Positions 36,503 through 45,442 of a DNA stretch of 64,000 bases are shown here, in pieces. The notes beneath the pieces were generated by a model. It was not told the origin of the DNA. It searched no databases and saw only the letters and a program-made list of their open reading frames with translations. Numbering within the stretch: the stretch's first letter is position 1; each line of letters begins with the position of its first letter. A program made the translations under genes and the position numbers. Source of the DNA: Microbacterium gubbeenense DSM 15944 (lineage in GTDB: Bacteria; Actinomycetota; Actinomycetes; Actinomycetales; Microbacteriaceae); the NCBI RefSeq assembly GCF_000422745.1, contig NZ_AUGQ01000012.1:1-64000 (forward strand), written 5' to 3'.

Positions 36503-39078
36503 CGCCGTACCTCCAGGGTCGTGCCCGCGATCAGAACCGATCCCGATTCCCGCTCCTCGGCGGAGGCGGGGCGCACCTGCCCGCGCTCCGCGACGTACGC
36601 GAGCGACGGATCCGGGGTGTCGGGCGCGTTCACGAACGAATGGAAGCGCGCCAGCTTGTCGGGATCCCGGAGCGTCGCCGCCCACTCGTCCGCGTAGCCG
36701 TCGACGTGGCGCGCCATCGACGCGTCGAGGTCGTCGGCGATGCCGAGCGCGTCGTCGAAGACCACGCCGCGCAGGCCGTCGAGGCCGCCCTCGAGGTCGG
36801 CGACCCACGGGGCCGTGCGCTGCAGGCGGTCGGCCGTGCGGATGTAGTACATGAAGAAGCGATCGATCGCGCGGATCAGCTGGTCGTCGTCGAGGCCCTC
36901 GGCGAGCAGATCAGCGTGGCGCGGCGTGAACCCGCCGTTGCCGCCGACGTACATGTTCCAGCCGTTCTCGCTCGCGATGACGCCCACGTCCTTGCCGCGC
37001 GCCTCGGCGCACTCGCGGGCGCACCCGGAGACGCCGACCTTGAGCTTGTGGGGCGAGCGCAGCCCGCGGTAGCGCAGCTCGAGGCGCACCGCCATGCCGA
37101 CCGCGTCGAGCACGCCGAACCGGCACCAGGTGGATCCGACGCACGACTTCACCGTGCGCAGCGACTTGCCGTAGGCCTGGCCCGATTCGAAGCCCGCGTC
37201 GACGAGGCGCTGCCAGATCTCGGGCAGCTGCTCGAGCCGGGCGCCGAACATGTCGATGCGCTGGGCGCCGGTGAGCTTCGTGTACAGCCCGAAGTCGCCG
37301 GCGATCTCGCCGATCGCGATGAGGCCGGCGGGCGTGACCTCGCCGCCCGGCATGCGCGGCACGACCGAGTACGAGCCGTCCTTCTGCATGTTCGCCATCA
37401 CGTGGTCGTTCGTGTCCTGCAGCGCGGCCGACTCGCCGTCGAGCACGTGCTCGCCCACGAGGCCGTGCAGGATGCTCGCGACGGTGGGTTTGCAGATATC
37501 GCAGCCGCGCCCGCGACCGAAGCGCTCGATGACGCCGCTGAAGGTCGTGAGCTGCGAGACGGCGATCGCGTCGAACAGCTGCCGGCGCGAGAGGTCGAAG
37601 TGCTCGCACATCGCGGTGCTGACGGCCTTGCCCATCAGGGTGAGCTGGCGGCCGACGATCTTGCCCACGGCCGCGACGCAGCTGCCGCACGTCGCGCCCG
37701 CCTTCGTGCAGGCCTTGACCCCGGCCGCGTCCGTGCAGCCCTCCTCGGTGACCGCCCGGCGGATCCGGCCCGCCGTCACCGACGAGCACGAGCACACGAT
37801 AGCGTCGTCGGGCAGATCGGTGCTCGGGCGCTCGCCGCTGCCCGCCGGCGCGAGGAACGCCGCCGGATCCGCCCCGAGCGGGCCGCCGACGAGCGGCCGC
37901 AGGGATCCGTACTCGGCCGCGTCGCCGACGAGGATCCCGCCGAGCAGCGTGGTGGCATCGTCGCTCAGTACGAGCTTCTTGTACACGCCGCCGACGGGAT
38001 CCGAATACGTCACGTCGAGCGCGCCCGGGGTGTCTCCGCACGCATCGCCGAAGCTCGCGACGTCGACGCCCGAGAGCTTCAGCTTCGTCGACTCGTCGTA
38101 GCCGTCGAACGCGGCGGATCCGCCGAGCAGCCGATCGACCGCCACCTCGGCCATCTGATAGCCGGGGGCGACGAGGCCGACCGAGCGCCCGCCGTAGCTC
38201 GCGACCTCGCCGATCGCCAGGATGTGCCGATCCGACGTGCGGCACCCGTCGTCGATCGCCACGCCGCCCGTCGGCGCGCACTCGAGCTGCGCATCGCGGG
38301 CGAGGATATCGTCGGCGCGCACGCCGACCGTGAAGACGACGACGTCGACGGCATCCCACGAGCCGTCGCTCATCTCGGCGCCGACGACCTCGCCCGTCGG
38401 GCCCGGGTCGATGCGGCTCGTTCGCGAGGAGGTGCGCACCCCGATGCCGCGCGCGTCGATGAGGCGGCCGAGCACCTCGCCGGCGCCCCGGTCGAGCTGG
38501 GCCGACATCAGGTGCGAGCCCGAGTGCACGACCTCGGTGGCGACCTCGAGGCCCTGCAGCGCGCCCGCGGCCTCGAGCCCGAGCAGCCCGCCGCCGACGA
38601 CCTTGCCCACGAGCGGGCGCCCGAGCGCCGCGCCGCGCGCCTCGACGAACGCCGCGAGCGACTCGAGGTCGTCGAGCGTGCGGTACACGAAGCACCCGGG
38701 CAGGTCGGCGCCGTCGATCGCGGGGCGCGCGGCGTAGGATCCTGTCGCCAGCACGAGCGCGTCGTACGCGATCCGTCGGCCGGCGACCGTGCGGATCTCG
38801 CGCTGGGCGCGGTCGATCCGGGTGACCCGCTCGCCCGTCAGGATCGCGACCCGCGGATCCTCGAACGCCGCTCGATCGAGCGTGAGCTCGTCGCGGCTGG
38901 CGCCCGCGAACCAGCGCGTCAGCCCGACGCGATCGTAGGGGAGAGCGGCCTCGTCGCCGACGACCGTGATCCGCCACGAATCGTCTGCCCGCGAGAGCGC
39001 GCTCTCGACGAAGCGGTGCGCGACCATCCCCGCTCCGACGACGACGATGTGCGTGTGCGGCGTGTGCTGAGCGGTCAT
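36499..39078 (-). CDS. nirB: Nitrite reductase (NADH) large subunit
   Basis: The 859-residue protein starts with FAD and NAD domains (IVVVGAGMVAHRFVE, LVLATGSYAARP, GGGLLGLEAAGAL). Two BFD-like cysteine clusters follow (IVCSCSSVTAG with CGSC; then GCDICKP). After about residue 560 come the sulfite/nitrite reductase domains with siroheme and 4Fe-4S ligands SCVGSTWC and GVSGCAREC. It reduces nitrite to ammonium with NADH in the cytoplasm. It is the first gene of the cluster and has GGAGG six bases before the ATG. Confidence 0.95.
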   Translation of the reverse strand: MTAQHTPHTHIVVVGAGMVAHRFVESALSRADDSWRITVVGDEAALPYDRVGLTRWFAGASRDELTLDRAAFEDPRVAILTGERVTRIDRAQREIRTVAGRRIAYDALVLATGSYAARPAIDGADLPGCFVYRTLDDLESLAAFVEARGAALGRPLVGKVVGGGLLGLEAAGALQGLEVATEVVHSGSHLMSAQLDRGAGEVLGRLIDARGIGVRTSSRTSRIDPGPTGEVVGAEMSDGSWDAVDVVVFTVGVRADDILARDAQLECAPTGGVAIDDGCRTSDRHILAIGEVASYGGRSVGLVAPGYQMAEVAVDRLLGGSAAFDGYDESTKLKLSGVDVASFGDACGDTPGALDVTYSDPVGGVYKKLVLSDDATTLLGGILVGDAAEYGSLRPLVGGPLGADPAAFLAPAGSGERPSTDLPDDAIVCSCSSVTAGRIRRAVTEEGCTDAAGVKACTKAGATCGSCVAAVGKIVGRQLTLMGKAVSTAMCEHFDLSRRQLFDAIAVSQLTTFSGVIERFGRGRGCDICKPTVASILHGLVGEHVLDGESAALQDTNDHVMANMQKDGSYSVVPRMPGGEVTPAGLIAIGEIAGDFGLYTKLTGAQRIDMFGARLEQLPEIWQRLVDAGFESGQAYGKSLRTVKSCVGSTWCRFGVLDAVGMAVRLELRYRGLRSPHKLKVGVSGCARECAEARGKDVGVIASENGWNMYVGGNGGFTPRHADLLAEGLDDDQLIRAIDRFFMYYIRTADRLQRTAPWVADLEGGLDGLRGVVFDDALGIADDLDASMARHVDGYADEWAATLRDPDKLARFHSFVNAPDTPDPSLAYVAERGQVRPASAEERESGSVLIAGTTLEVRR

Positions 39079-39127
39079 GCGATCCTCCGTGCGGTGTTCG
39101 AGGTCGTGCTCACGCTATGGCGCGTAT

Positions 39128-39155
39128 GTTTCGGGCTGCGTGGCCGGAATGTTTC
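39128..39155. promoter_or_regulatory. Candidate GlnR-type site upstream of nirB
   Basis: Read on the minus strand, GAAAC, six bases, GCCAC, seven bases, GAAAC lie 50-77 bases upstream of the nirB start codon. The spacing is one base off the actinobacterial GlnR pattern. The rest of the 191-base divergent spacer shows no clear feature. Confidence 0.35.
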
Positions 39156-39269
39156 CGTCAGACGACGAATGCTTCACGGGTCCCGGGCGGTGATCGTGAG
39201 TGCGGAACGCGCGACATCGCGACCGCATGCCGGTAGCGTCGTAACCCTCACGTGAATGGAGAGCACACG

Positions 39270-40634
39270 ATGACCGACGAGCCCGACGAGAGCTCGCACC
39301 CCGACACGGGGATGTTTTCCGCAGCGACCGGCCTCATCCCGATCCCGACGGGCGTGATCCGTGTCCCCGACAGCGTGCGCGGGGCATCGTACGAGACGTC
39401 GCACACGCACCCGGGCGATAAGCTCTCGGCCGCACGCCGCTTCGGCTACGTGCTGCTGCTCGGCGCGCTCACCGCGCTCGGCCCCTTCACCGTCGACCTG
39501 TACCTGCCCGCGTTCCCGATGCTGCAGTCCGAGTTCGATGCGAGCGAGGGCGCGGTTCAGCTGACGCTCACGGGCACCATGGTCGGCTTCGCGCTCGGCC
39601 AGCTGGTCGTCGGGCCGCTGAGCGACGTCTTCGGGCGGCGCACGCCGCTGCTCATCTCGACCGTGCTGCACCTCATCGCGAGCACGTGCGCGATCTTCGC
39701 GCCGAACCTCGCGGTGCTCGGCGCGGCCCGCGTGCTCATGGGCATGGGCGCGGCCGGAGGAGCGGTCGTCGCGATGGCGATGGTGCGCGACCTGTTCGGG
39801 GGCCGCCGTCTCGTCGTGATGCTCTCGCGTCTCGCGCTCGTCACGGGCGTGGCGCCGGTGATCGCCCCGCTCATCGGATCCGCGATCCTCGAGGTGCTGC
39901 CGTGGCGAGGGATCTTCGTGGTGCTCGCCTCGTACGGCGCCCTCATCATCATCTGCGCGGTGACGGCGCTGCCGGAGACGCGACCCAAGGGCGATCGTGC
40001 GACGGTCGAGAAGGTCTCGATCCGCCACCGGTATCGCGTCGTGTTCTCGGATCGCGTGTACGTCGGGGTGCTGATCATCGGGGCGATGACGTTCTCCGGG
40101 CTGTTCTCGTATCTGTCGAGCTCGTCGTTCCTCTTCCAGCAGAACTATGGGCTGTCGACGATGCAGTACGGGCTCGTGTTCGCCGCGAACTCGATCGGCC
40201 TCATCATCGGCAACCAGATCGCGGCGCGGCTGGCCGCCCGCTTCGGCCCGCAGTGGGTGCTTGCGTTCTCCACGGGGGCGCTGCTCGTCTCGGCCATCGC
40301 CATCCCCGTGTGTGCCGCGCTGATCGCGGGGCCGTGGGGCGTCATCGTGCCGCTGTTCGTGTTCATGACCTCGTGCGGGTTCACGTTCCCGTGCGCCCAG
40401 GTGCTCGCCCTCGACCGGCACCCGGAGGCCGCCGGCACGGCCGCGAGCGTGCTGGGCGCCGCGAACAACGGCGTCGCCGGCCTCATCTCCCCGCTCGTCG
40501 GCGTCGTGGCGGCGTGGACGGGCGGCATCACCCCGGCGTCGATGGCGTCGATCATGATCGCGTGCGCGATCGTCGGCATCGTGGCGCTGTGGCTCGTCGT
40601 TCGCCCGAAGACGCTCGGACAGCTGTCGGAGTAA
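39270..40634 (+). CDS. Bcr/CflA-type multidrug MFS transporter
   Basis: The 454-residue protein has a 50-residue hydrophilic N-terminus, then 12 membrane segments with Bcr/CflA marks: LGPFTVDLYLPAFPMLQSEF in the first segment, VGPLSDVFGRRTPLL in loop 2-3, and AARVLMGMGAAGGAVVAMAMVRDL. It probably exports drugs by proton antiport. The ATG at 39270 has GGAG nine bases upstream. The long polar N-terminus is unusual and its purpose is unknown. Confidence 0.88.
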   Translation: MTDEPDESSHPDTGMFSAATGLIPIPTGVIRVPDSVRGASYETSHTHPGDKLSAARRFGYVLLLGALTALGPFTVDLYLPAFPMLQSEFDASEGAVQLTLTGTMVGFALGQLVVGPLSDVFGRRTPLLISTVLHLIASTCAIFAPNLAVLGAARVLMGMGAAGGAVVAMAMVRDLFGGRRLVVMLSRLALVTGVAPVIAPLIGSAILEVLPWRGIFVVLASYGALIIICAVTALPETRPKGDRATVEKVSIRHRYRVVFSDRVYVGVLIIGAMTFSGLFSYLSSSSFLFQQNYGLSTMQYGLVFAANSIGLIIGNQIAARLAARFGPQWVLAFSTGALLVSAIAIPVCAALIAGPWGVIVPLFVFMTSCGFTFPCAQVLALDRHPEAAGTAASVLGAANNGVAGLISPLVGVVAAWTGGITPASMASIMIACAIVGIVALWLVVRPKTLGQLSE

Positions 40635-40637
40635 GGC

Positions 40638-41996
40638 TCAGCGCAGCTCGGGGCGGTCCTTCAGCTCGGGCTGCGCCGTGGTCGACTGCACGATCGTGTC
40701 GTCCATCGAGGGCTGCTGCGGGATCGCGGTCGTGATGATGTCGATCGGCCGGGTCTCGTCGAGAGCGAGGCGCAGCCCGCCCCGCTCGGAGCGGTGCAGC
40801 CGACCGGATCCGACCAGCCAGAAGAGACCGATGAGCGCCGCGATGACTCCGGCCACGCCTCCGACGATGATCGCCGTGCGCGGTCCCCACGCGTCGGCGA
40901 CCGCGCCGATGATGGGGGCGCCGATGGGTGTGGATCCCATCATGACGGCGAGGTACAGCGCGAGCACACGGCCGCGCAGAGCGGGATCCGTGGTCGTCTG
41001 CACGTAGCCGTTCGCGGTCGTCAGGAAGCTGACGGTGCAGAAGCCGATGAGTATGCACACAGCGGCATATGCCAGGTACAGGGGCGTCAGCGCGGCCGCG
41101 ATCTGGAACACGCCGAATGCGCCTACCGCGACGATCGCGACGCGCACCCGCGCCCTGGCACGGCGCGCCGCGAGCAGAGCCCCCGCCAGGGATCCGACAG
41201 CGAGCGTCGAGCTGAGCAATCCGTACCCGTCGGCATCACGGCCGAACTCGACCGCCATGGTCGACGCGAAGATCGGGAAGTTCATGCCGAACGCACCCAT
41301 CAGGAACACCATGATGAAGACGACGAGCAGGTCGGGACGACCCCAGACGTATTTCACGCCCTCGGAGAGCCTGCCCGTTCCCTTCTTCGAGTAGGTTCTC
41401 GGCTGCAGCTCGTTCTTGCGCATGAGCAGGATCGCGGCGAGCATCGCCCCGAAGGTCGCGGCATTGATGATGAAGACCCAGCCGCTGCCGACGGCGAGCA
41501 GCAGCACGCTTCCGACGGCGGGCCCGATGAGTCGTGCCATGTTGAACGACGCCGAGTTCAGCGCCACCGCGTTGGACGCCTGTTGCCGGCTGACGACATC
41601 GGTGACGAATGCCTGTCGGGCGGGGTTGTCGATCGCGTTCGCGACGCCGACCGCGAGCGCAATGCCCAGCATGATCGGCAATGTGAGCAGATCCGTGAGC
41701 AGCAGCGTGCCGATGAGCACGGACAGGAGCGCGAGCGTCGACTGCGTGACCAGCAGCAGCTTTCGTCGATCGAATCGGTCGGCGATCCATCCCGAGACGC
41801 CGGCGAGTACGAGCGGCGGGCCGAACTGGCATGCCATCGTGAAGCCGACGGCGGTCGCGTCGTGGTCGGTCAGCTCGGTGAGTACGACCCAGTCCTGTGC
41901 CGTCGCCTGCATCCACGCGCCGACGTTCGAGACGAGCGCTCCGATGAACCACACGCGGTAGTTGAACACCCGCAGAGAGCGGAACATGGTGCTCAC
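40638..41996 (-). CDS. MFS exporter (EntS/MFS_3 type)
   Basis: The 452-residue protein has about 12 membrane segments and MFS_3 marks: WMQATAQDWVVLTELTDHDA, GWIADRFDRRKLLLVTQ, AIDNPARQAFVTDVVSRQQ, NSASFNMARLIGPAVGS. The hydrophilic C-terminal 40 residues are not conserved in type. It starts at a GTG that overlaps the stop of the MarR gene, so both form one operon and the MarR protein is the likely controller of this pump. Its 3' end is three bases from the convergent exporter gene. Confidence 0.88.
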   Translation of the reverse strand: MSTMFRSLRVFNYRVWFIGALVSNVGAWMQATAQDWVVLTELTDHDATAVGFTMACQFGPPLVLAGVSGWIADRFDRRKLLLVTQSTLALLSVLIGTLLLTDLLTLPIMLGIALAVGVANAIDNPARQAFVTDVVSRQQASNAVALNSASFNMARLIGPAVGSVLLLAVGSGWVFIINAATFGAMLAAILLMRKNELQPRTYSKKGTGRLSEGVKYVWGRPDLLVVFIMVFLMGAFGMNFPIFASTMAVEFGRDADGYGLLSSTLAVGSLAGALLAARRARARVRVAIVAVGAFGVFQIAAALTPLYLAYAAVCILIGFCTVSFLTTANGYVQTTTDPALRGRVLALYLAVMMGSTPIGAPIIGAVADAWGPRTAIIVGGVAGVIAALIGLFWLVGSGRLHRSERGGLRLALDETRPIDIITTAIPQQPSMDDTIVQSTTAQPELKDRPELR

Positions 41997-42421
41997 CGGT
42001 GCACCTCCCGGAGGATGATCGCGGCGGCCTCGTGCAGGGTGCGCCGCTCGTCCTCGTCGACGCGGCCGAGGATCCGCGCGAGCCAGCTGTCGCGGCGGTC
42101 GATCGTCTCCCGCACCACGGCCGATCCGTCGTCGGTGATCGCGATGCGCACCTTGCGCCGGTCCTCGGTGTCGGACACGCGCGTGACGTAACCGGCGTCC
42201 TCGAGGGAGTTCACGGTGCGGTTCATCGACGGGGCGCTCACGCCGTCGCGCTCGGCGAGCGCCGTGAGGGTGTGCGGCCCGTGCAGATGAAGGTTCACGA
42301 GCACGGCGAACTGCGCGTCGGTCATCGTCGTGACGGACCGCTGCTGCCGGAGCCTGCGGGCGAGGCGCATCGCGGCGGTCCGAATGTCGGACGCTTCGGA
42401 GGGGATGGGATCATCAGCCAT
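41993..42421 (-). CDS. MarR-family transcriptional regulator
   Basis: The 142-residue protein has a MarR winged helix: QFAVLVNLHLHGPHTLTALA, DGVSAPSMNRTVNSLEDAGY, VSDTEDRRKVRIAITDDG, where the DxRxxR wing is clear. It overlaps and precedes the MFS exporter. A 17-base palindrome in the promoter spacer suggests it represses itself and the pump. The start could also be five codons upstream; neither has a good ribosome site. Confidence 0.88.
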   Translation of the reverse strand: MADDPIPSEASDIRTAAMRLARRLRQQRSVTTMTDAQFAVLVNLHLHGPHTLTALAERDGVSAPSMNRTVNSLEDAGYVTRVSDTEDRRKVRIAITDDGSAVVRETIDRRDSWLARILGRVDEDERRTLHEAAAIILREVHR

Positions 42422-42441
42422 GAGATTAATTAGCATAACTC

Positions 42442-42470
42442 ATTAGTTTTGATAACTAAAGTTTCTGCAA
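42442..42470 (-). promoter_or_regulatory. marR/MFS promoter with palindromic operator in its spacer
   Basis: On the minus strand TTGCAG (42465-42470) and ACTAAT (42442-42447) are 17 bases apart. The palindrome TTAGTT-N5-AACTAA (42443-42459) overlaps the -10 box and most of the spacer. A MarR dimer there would block RNA polymerase. The site also lies 20 bases upstream of the divergent lipase gene. Confidence 0.55.
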
Positions 42471-42480
42471 TGATCGAAGC

Positions 42481-43320
42481 ATGCCTTCGTTCGTCGACCA
42501 CCTCGGCACCCGGATCGTCTACGACAGGGTCGCCCCCGACGGCGAGTCCCGCGGGGCCGTGCACGTGCTGCACGGCGTCGGCGAGCACTCCGGCCGCTAC
42601 GCCGCGCTGCTGCAGGCGCTCGCCGCGGCCGGATGGACGGCGTACGCGGACGACCACCGCGGCCACGGGCGCACGGGCCTCGAGCAGCACGGCGATCTCG
42701 CGAAGCTCGGCCGCCTCGGTCGCGGCGGGTACCGTGCGGCGGTCGACTCCGCCTGGCGGATGTCGCAGATCGCACGCGACGAGACGCCGGACGGGCCGCT
42801 CGTGATTCTCGGGCACTCGTGGGGATCCTTTCTCTCGCAGCAGCTCGTGAACGAGCATCCGGGTGCGTACGACGGCGTCGTGCTCGTCGGATCCGCGCTG
42901 CGGTGGCCCGGGGTGCTGAACGCCGCCCCGCTCAACAAGCGCTGGGACCACCCGGGCGGCAAGGGGAACGAGTGGATCAGCGAGGATCCCGCGGTGCAGG
43001 ACGCGGCGCTCGCCGATCCGCTGACGGTGCAGAGGTCGCTCCTCGAGCTGTTCGGGCTGCCGAACGCGCTGCAGTTGTACGGGCTGCCGTCGAAGGACCT
43101 GCCCGACATCCCGACCCTGCTGCTCGTGGGGCGCGACGACAGCGTCGGCGGACCGCGAGCGGTGCACAAGCTCGCCGAGGCGTACCGCACGCGCTCGGGG
43201 TTCACCGACGTGATCACGCGGGTGTACGACGGGCGGCACGAGATCCTCAACGGATATCAGCAGGAGAGCGTGCGCGCCGACATCCTGGCCTGGCTCGACG
43301 CGCGGTTCCCGCGCGGGTAG
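42481..43320 (+). CDS. Alpha/beta hydrolase, monoacylglycerol-lipase-like
   Basis: The 279-residue protein has HGVGEHSGRYAALLQALAAAG, DDHRGHGRT, the nucleophile elbow GHSWGS, the acid in GRDDSVGG and the histidine in YDGRHEILNG, so the triad is complete. There is no signal peptide. It is divergent from the marR/MFS operon. The substrate is probably a lipid ester. Confidence 0.88.
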   Translation: MPSFVDHLGTRIVYDRVAPDGESRGAVHVLHGVGEHSGRYAALLQALAAAGWTAYADDHRGHGRTGLEQHGDLAKLGRLGRGGYRAAVDSAWRMSQIARDETPDGPLVILGHSWGSFLSQQLVNEHPGAYDGVVLVGSALRWPGVLNAAPLNKRWDHPGGKGNEWISEDPAVQDAALADPLTVQRSLLELFGLPNALQLYGLPSKDLPDIPTLLLVGRDDSVGGPRAVHKLAEAYRTRSGFTDVITRVYDGRHEILNGYQQESVRADILAWLDARFPRG

Positions 43321-43338
43321 CCCGGCTACGCTGGAATC

Positions 43339-44388
43339 ATGCACGGTGAGTACAAGGTTCCGGGCGGCAAACTCGTCGTCGTCGACCTCGAGGTGACCGA
43401 CGGCCGGATCAGCGAATTCGCGCTCGCCGGAGACTTCTTCCTCGAGCCCGACGACGCCCTTCTCGACATCAATCGCGCGGTCGTGGGGCTTGCCGAGACC
43501 GCCGACGTGCCGACGATCGCCGCCGCGATCCGCCGTGCGCTGCCGGAGGGGGCGCAGCTGCTCGGGTTCACGCCAGAATCGGTCGGCACGGCCGTGCGCC
43601 GCGCGCTCGTGACGGCCTCGACGTGGAGCGACTTCGAGTGGGAGCTCGTCGACGACCCGGCCGTGTCCCCGATGATGAACCTCGCGCTCGACGAGGTGCT
43701 CACCGAGCGGGTCGGCGCGGGGCTGCGCAAGCCCACGCTGCGCATCTGGGAGTGGGACCGCTCGGCCGTCGTCATCGGCTCGTTCCAGTCGTACAAGAAC
43801 GAGGTCGATCCCGCGGGAGCGGAGCGGTACGGCTTCGACGTGATCCGCCGGATCTCAGGCGGCGGCGCGATGCTCATGGGCGCCGAGCAGATCATCACGT
43901 ACTCGCTCTATGCCCCGGCCTCGCTCGTCGCGGGGCTGACGTTCGCCGACTCGTACGCCTTCCTCGACGACTGGGTGCTGCAGGCGCTCAAGTCGATCGG
44001 CATCGAGGCGAGCTACCAGGGGCTCAACGACATCACGAGCCCCGCGGGCAAGATCGGCGGCGCGGCGCAGAAGCGTCTCGCGAACGGCGGCATCCTGCAC
44101 CATGCGACGCTCAGCTACGACATCGACGGCCAGATGATGACCGAGGTGCTGCGCATCGGGCGCGAGAAGCTCAGTGACAAGGGCACGACCTCGGCCGCGA
44201 AGCGGGTGGACCCGATCCGCAGCCAGACCGGCATGGAGCGCCGCGCGATCCTCGATGCCTTCATGGATCAGTTCCAGGGGTTCACGGGCGCGACCCGCGG
44301 GCACATCACCGACGAGGAGTATGCGGCCGCCGAGGCGCTCGTGGAGACCAAGTTCTCGACCGACTCGTGGCTGCACCGCGTTCCGTGA
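43339..44388 (+). CDS. lplA: Lipoate-protein ligase A with N-terminal accessory domain
   Basis: The first 85 or so residues are the small accessory domain (GEYKVPGGKLVVVDLEVTDG) that in many LplA proteins is C-terminal. The rest is the catalytic domain: NLALDEVLTE, VVIGSFQSYKNEVDPAGAER, VIRRISGGGAMLMG and SPAGKIGGAAQKR with the lysine that contacts lipoyl-AMP. It attaches lipoate to 2-oxoacid dehydrogenases or the glycine cleavage H protein. Its stop overlaps the methyltransferase start (GTGA). Confidence 0.9.
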   Translation: MHGEYKVPGGKLVVVDLEVTDGRISEFALAGDFFLEPDDALLDINRAVVGLAETADVPTIAAAIRRALPEGAQLLGFTPESVGTAVRRALVTASTWSDFEWELVDDPAVSPMMNLALDEVLTERVGAGLRKPTLRIWEWDRSAVVIGSFQSYKNEVDPAGAERYGFDVIRRISGGGAMLMGAEQIITYSLYAPASLVAGLTFADSYAFLDDWVLQALKSIGIEASYQGLNDITSPAGKIGGAAQKRLANGGILHHATLSYDIDGQMMTEVLRIGREKLSDKGTTSAAKRVDPIRSQTGMERRAILDAFMDQFQGFTGATRGHITDEEYAAAEALVETKFSTDSWLHRVP

Positions 44389-45332
44389 GCGACACCGACT
44401 CCTCCGCGCAGCGCGGGCTCAGCATCGCGGCGCCCGTCGCGATCCATCACGGCGACAACCTCGAGATCACCCAGAAGCTGCCCGACGGCGCGTTCACGAT
44501 GATCTACCTCGATCCGCCGTTCAACACAGGCCGGAAGCGCCAGCACACGACGCAGCGCGCGACGCATGCGCCCGACGCCGTGCGGGCGCAGGACGTGCCG
44601 CCCGCGACGGGCGACGCGCTGTTCGACGACGAGTTCCTCGCGGCCACCGACAACCCGATCTGGAACGGCTTCCACGGCCGCAAGTACGAACGGGTGCGGC
44701 AGACGCTCACGACGTTCGACGACCGGTTCGACGACTACTGGGCGTTCCTCGAGCCGCGGCTGGCCGAGGCCTGGCGGCTTCTGGCCGACGACGGCACGCT
44801 GTACCTGCACCTCGACTACCGCGAGGCGCACTACGCGAAGGTCATGCTCGATGCGGTGTTCGGCCGCGACCACTTCCTGAACGAGATCATCTGGGCCTAC
44901 GACTACGGCGCGAAGAGCCGGTCGCGCTGGCCGACGAAGCACGACACGATCCTGGTCTACGTGAAGGACCCGGAGAAGTACTTCTTCGACTCCGACGCCG
45001 TCGACCGTGAGCCCTATATGGCCCCGGGGCTCGTGAGCGCCGAGAAGGCGGCGCGCGGCAAGCTGCCGACCGACGTATGGTGGCACACGATCGTGCCGAC
45101 GAGCGGGCCGGAGCGCACGGGCTATCCGACGCAGAAGCCGGAGGGGATTCTCGAGCGCATGGTCAAGGCCTCCACCCGGCCGGGCGACCGCGTGCTCGAC
45201 TTCTTCGCGGGCAGCGGCACCACGGGCGCGGTCGCGAGCCGGCTCGGGCGCCAAGCGGTGCTCATCGACGGCAGCCCGCGGGCGATCGAGGTCATGCAGG
45301 AGCGCATGCCCCACGCCGTCGTCATCCGCTGA
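44385..45332 (+). CDS. Orphan site-specific DNA methyltransferase, beta class (N6-adenine or N4-cytosine)
   Basis: The 315-residue protein has motif IV MIYLDPPFNTG near the N-terminus and motif I LDFFAGSGTTGAVASRLGR near the C-terminus, the beta-class order. Between them are GTLYLHLDYREAHYAKVML and YPTQKPEGILERMV. The DPPF tetrapeptide is most frequent in N6-adenine enzymes. No restriction endonuclease or specificity gene is near, so it is an orphan. It is translated from a GTG overlapping lplA and its stop lies in a long inverted repeat. Confidence 0.85.
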   Translation: MSDTDSSAQRGLSIAAPVAIHHGDNLEITQKLPDGAFTMIYLDPPFNTGRKRQHTTQRATHAPDAVRAQDVPPATGDALFDDEFLAATDNPIWNGFHGRKYERVRQTLTTFDDRFDDYWAFLEPRLAEAWRLLADDGTLYLHLDYREAHYAKVMLDAVFGRDHFLNEIIWAYDYGAKSRSRWPTKHDTILVYVKDPEKYFFDSDAVDREPYMAPGLVSAEKAARGKLPTDVWWHTIVPTSGPERTGYPTQKPEGILERMVKASTRPGDRVLDFFAGSGTTGAVASRLGRQAVLIDGSPRAIEVMQERMPHAVVIR

Positions 45333-45442
45333 CCCGGTTCTGTCGGAACGGCGCGCGGGGCGGCTCGGGTTCCGTCGGAGGAACAACCTGCGGGGGCCGG
45401 TGTCAACCCGATCCGCCCAGATGTTCCGACAGAACCGGGTCA
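45330..45442. repeat. Long nested inverted repeat containing both stop codons of convergent genes
   Basis: TGACCCGGTTCTGTCGGAAC (45330-45349) and its exact reverse complement (45423-45442) are 73 bases apart. The stop codons of both flanking genes are the first bases of each arm. Inside is a small hairpin with GTTCC and GGAAC around GTCGGA. It can act as a bidirectional terminator, but the length and nesting suggest a repeat element. Confidence 0.75.

Noticed and set aside
36640-39255. An 871-codon open frame on the plus strand opposite nirB
   Set aside because: Arginine- and alanine-rich antisense shadow of high-GC DNA; nirB on the minus strand has all expected motifs.
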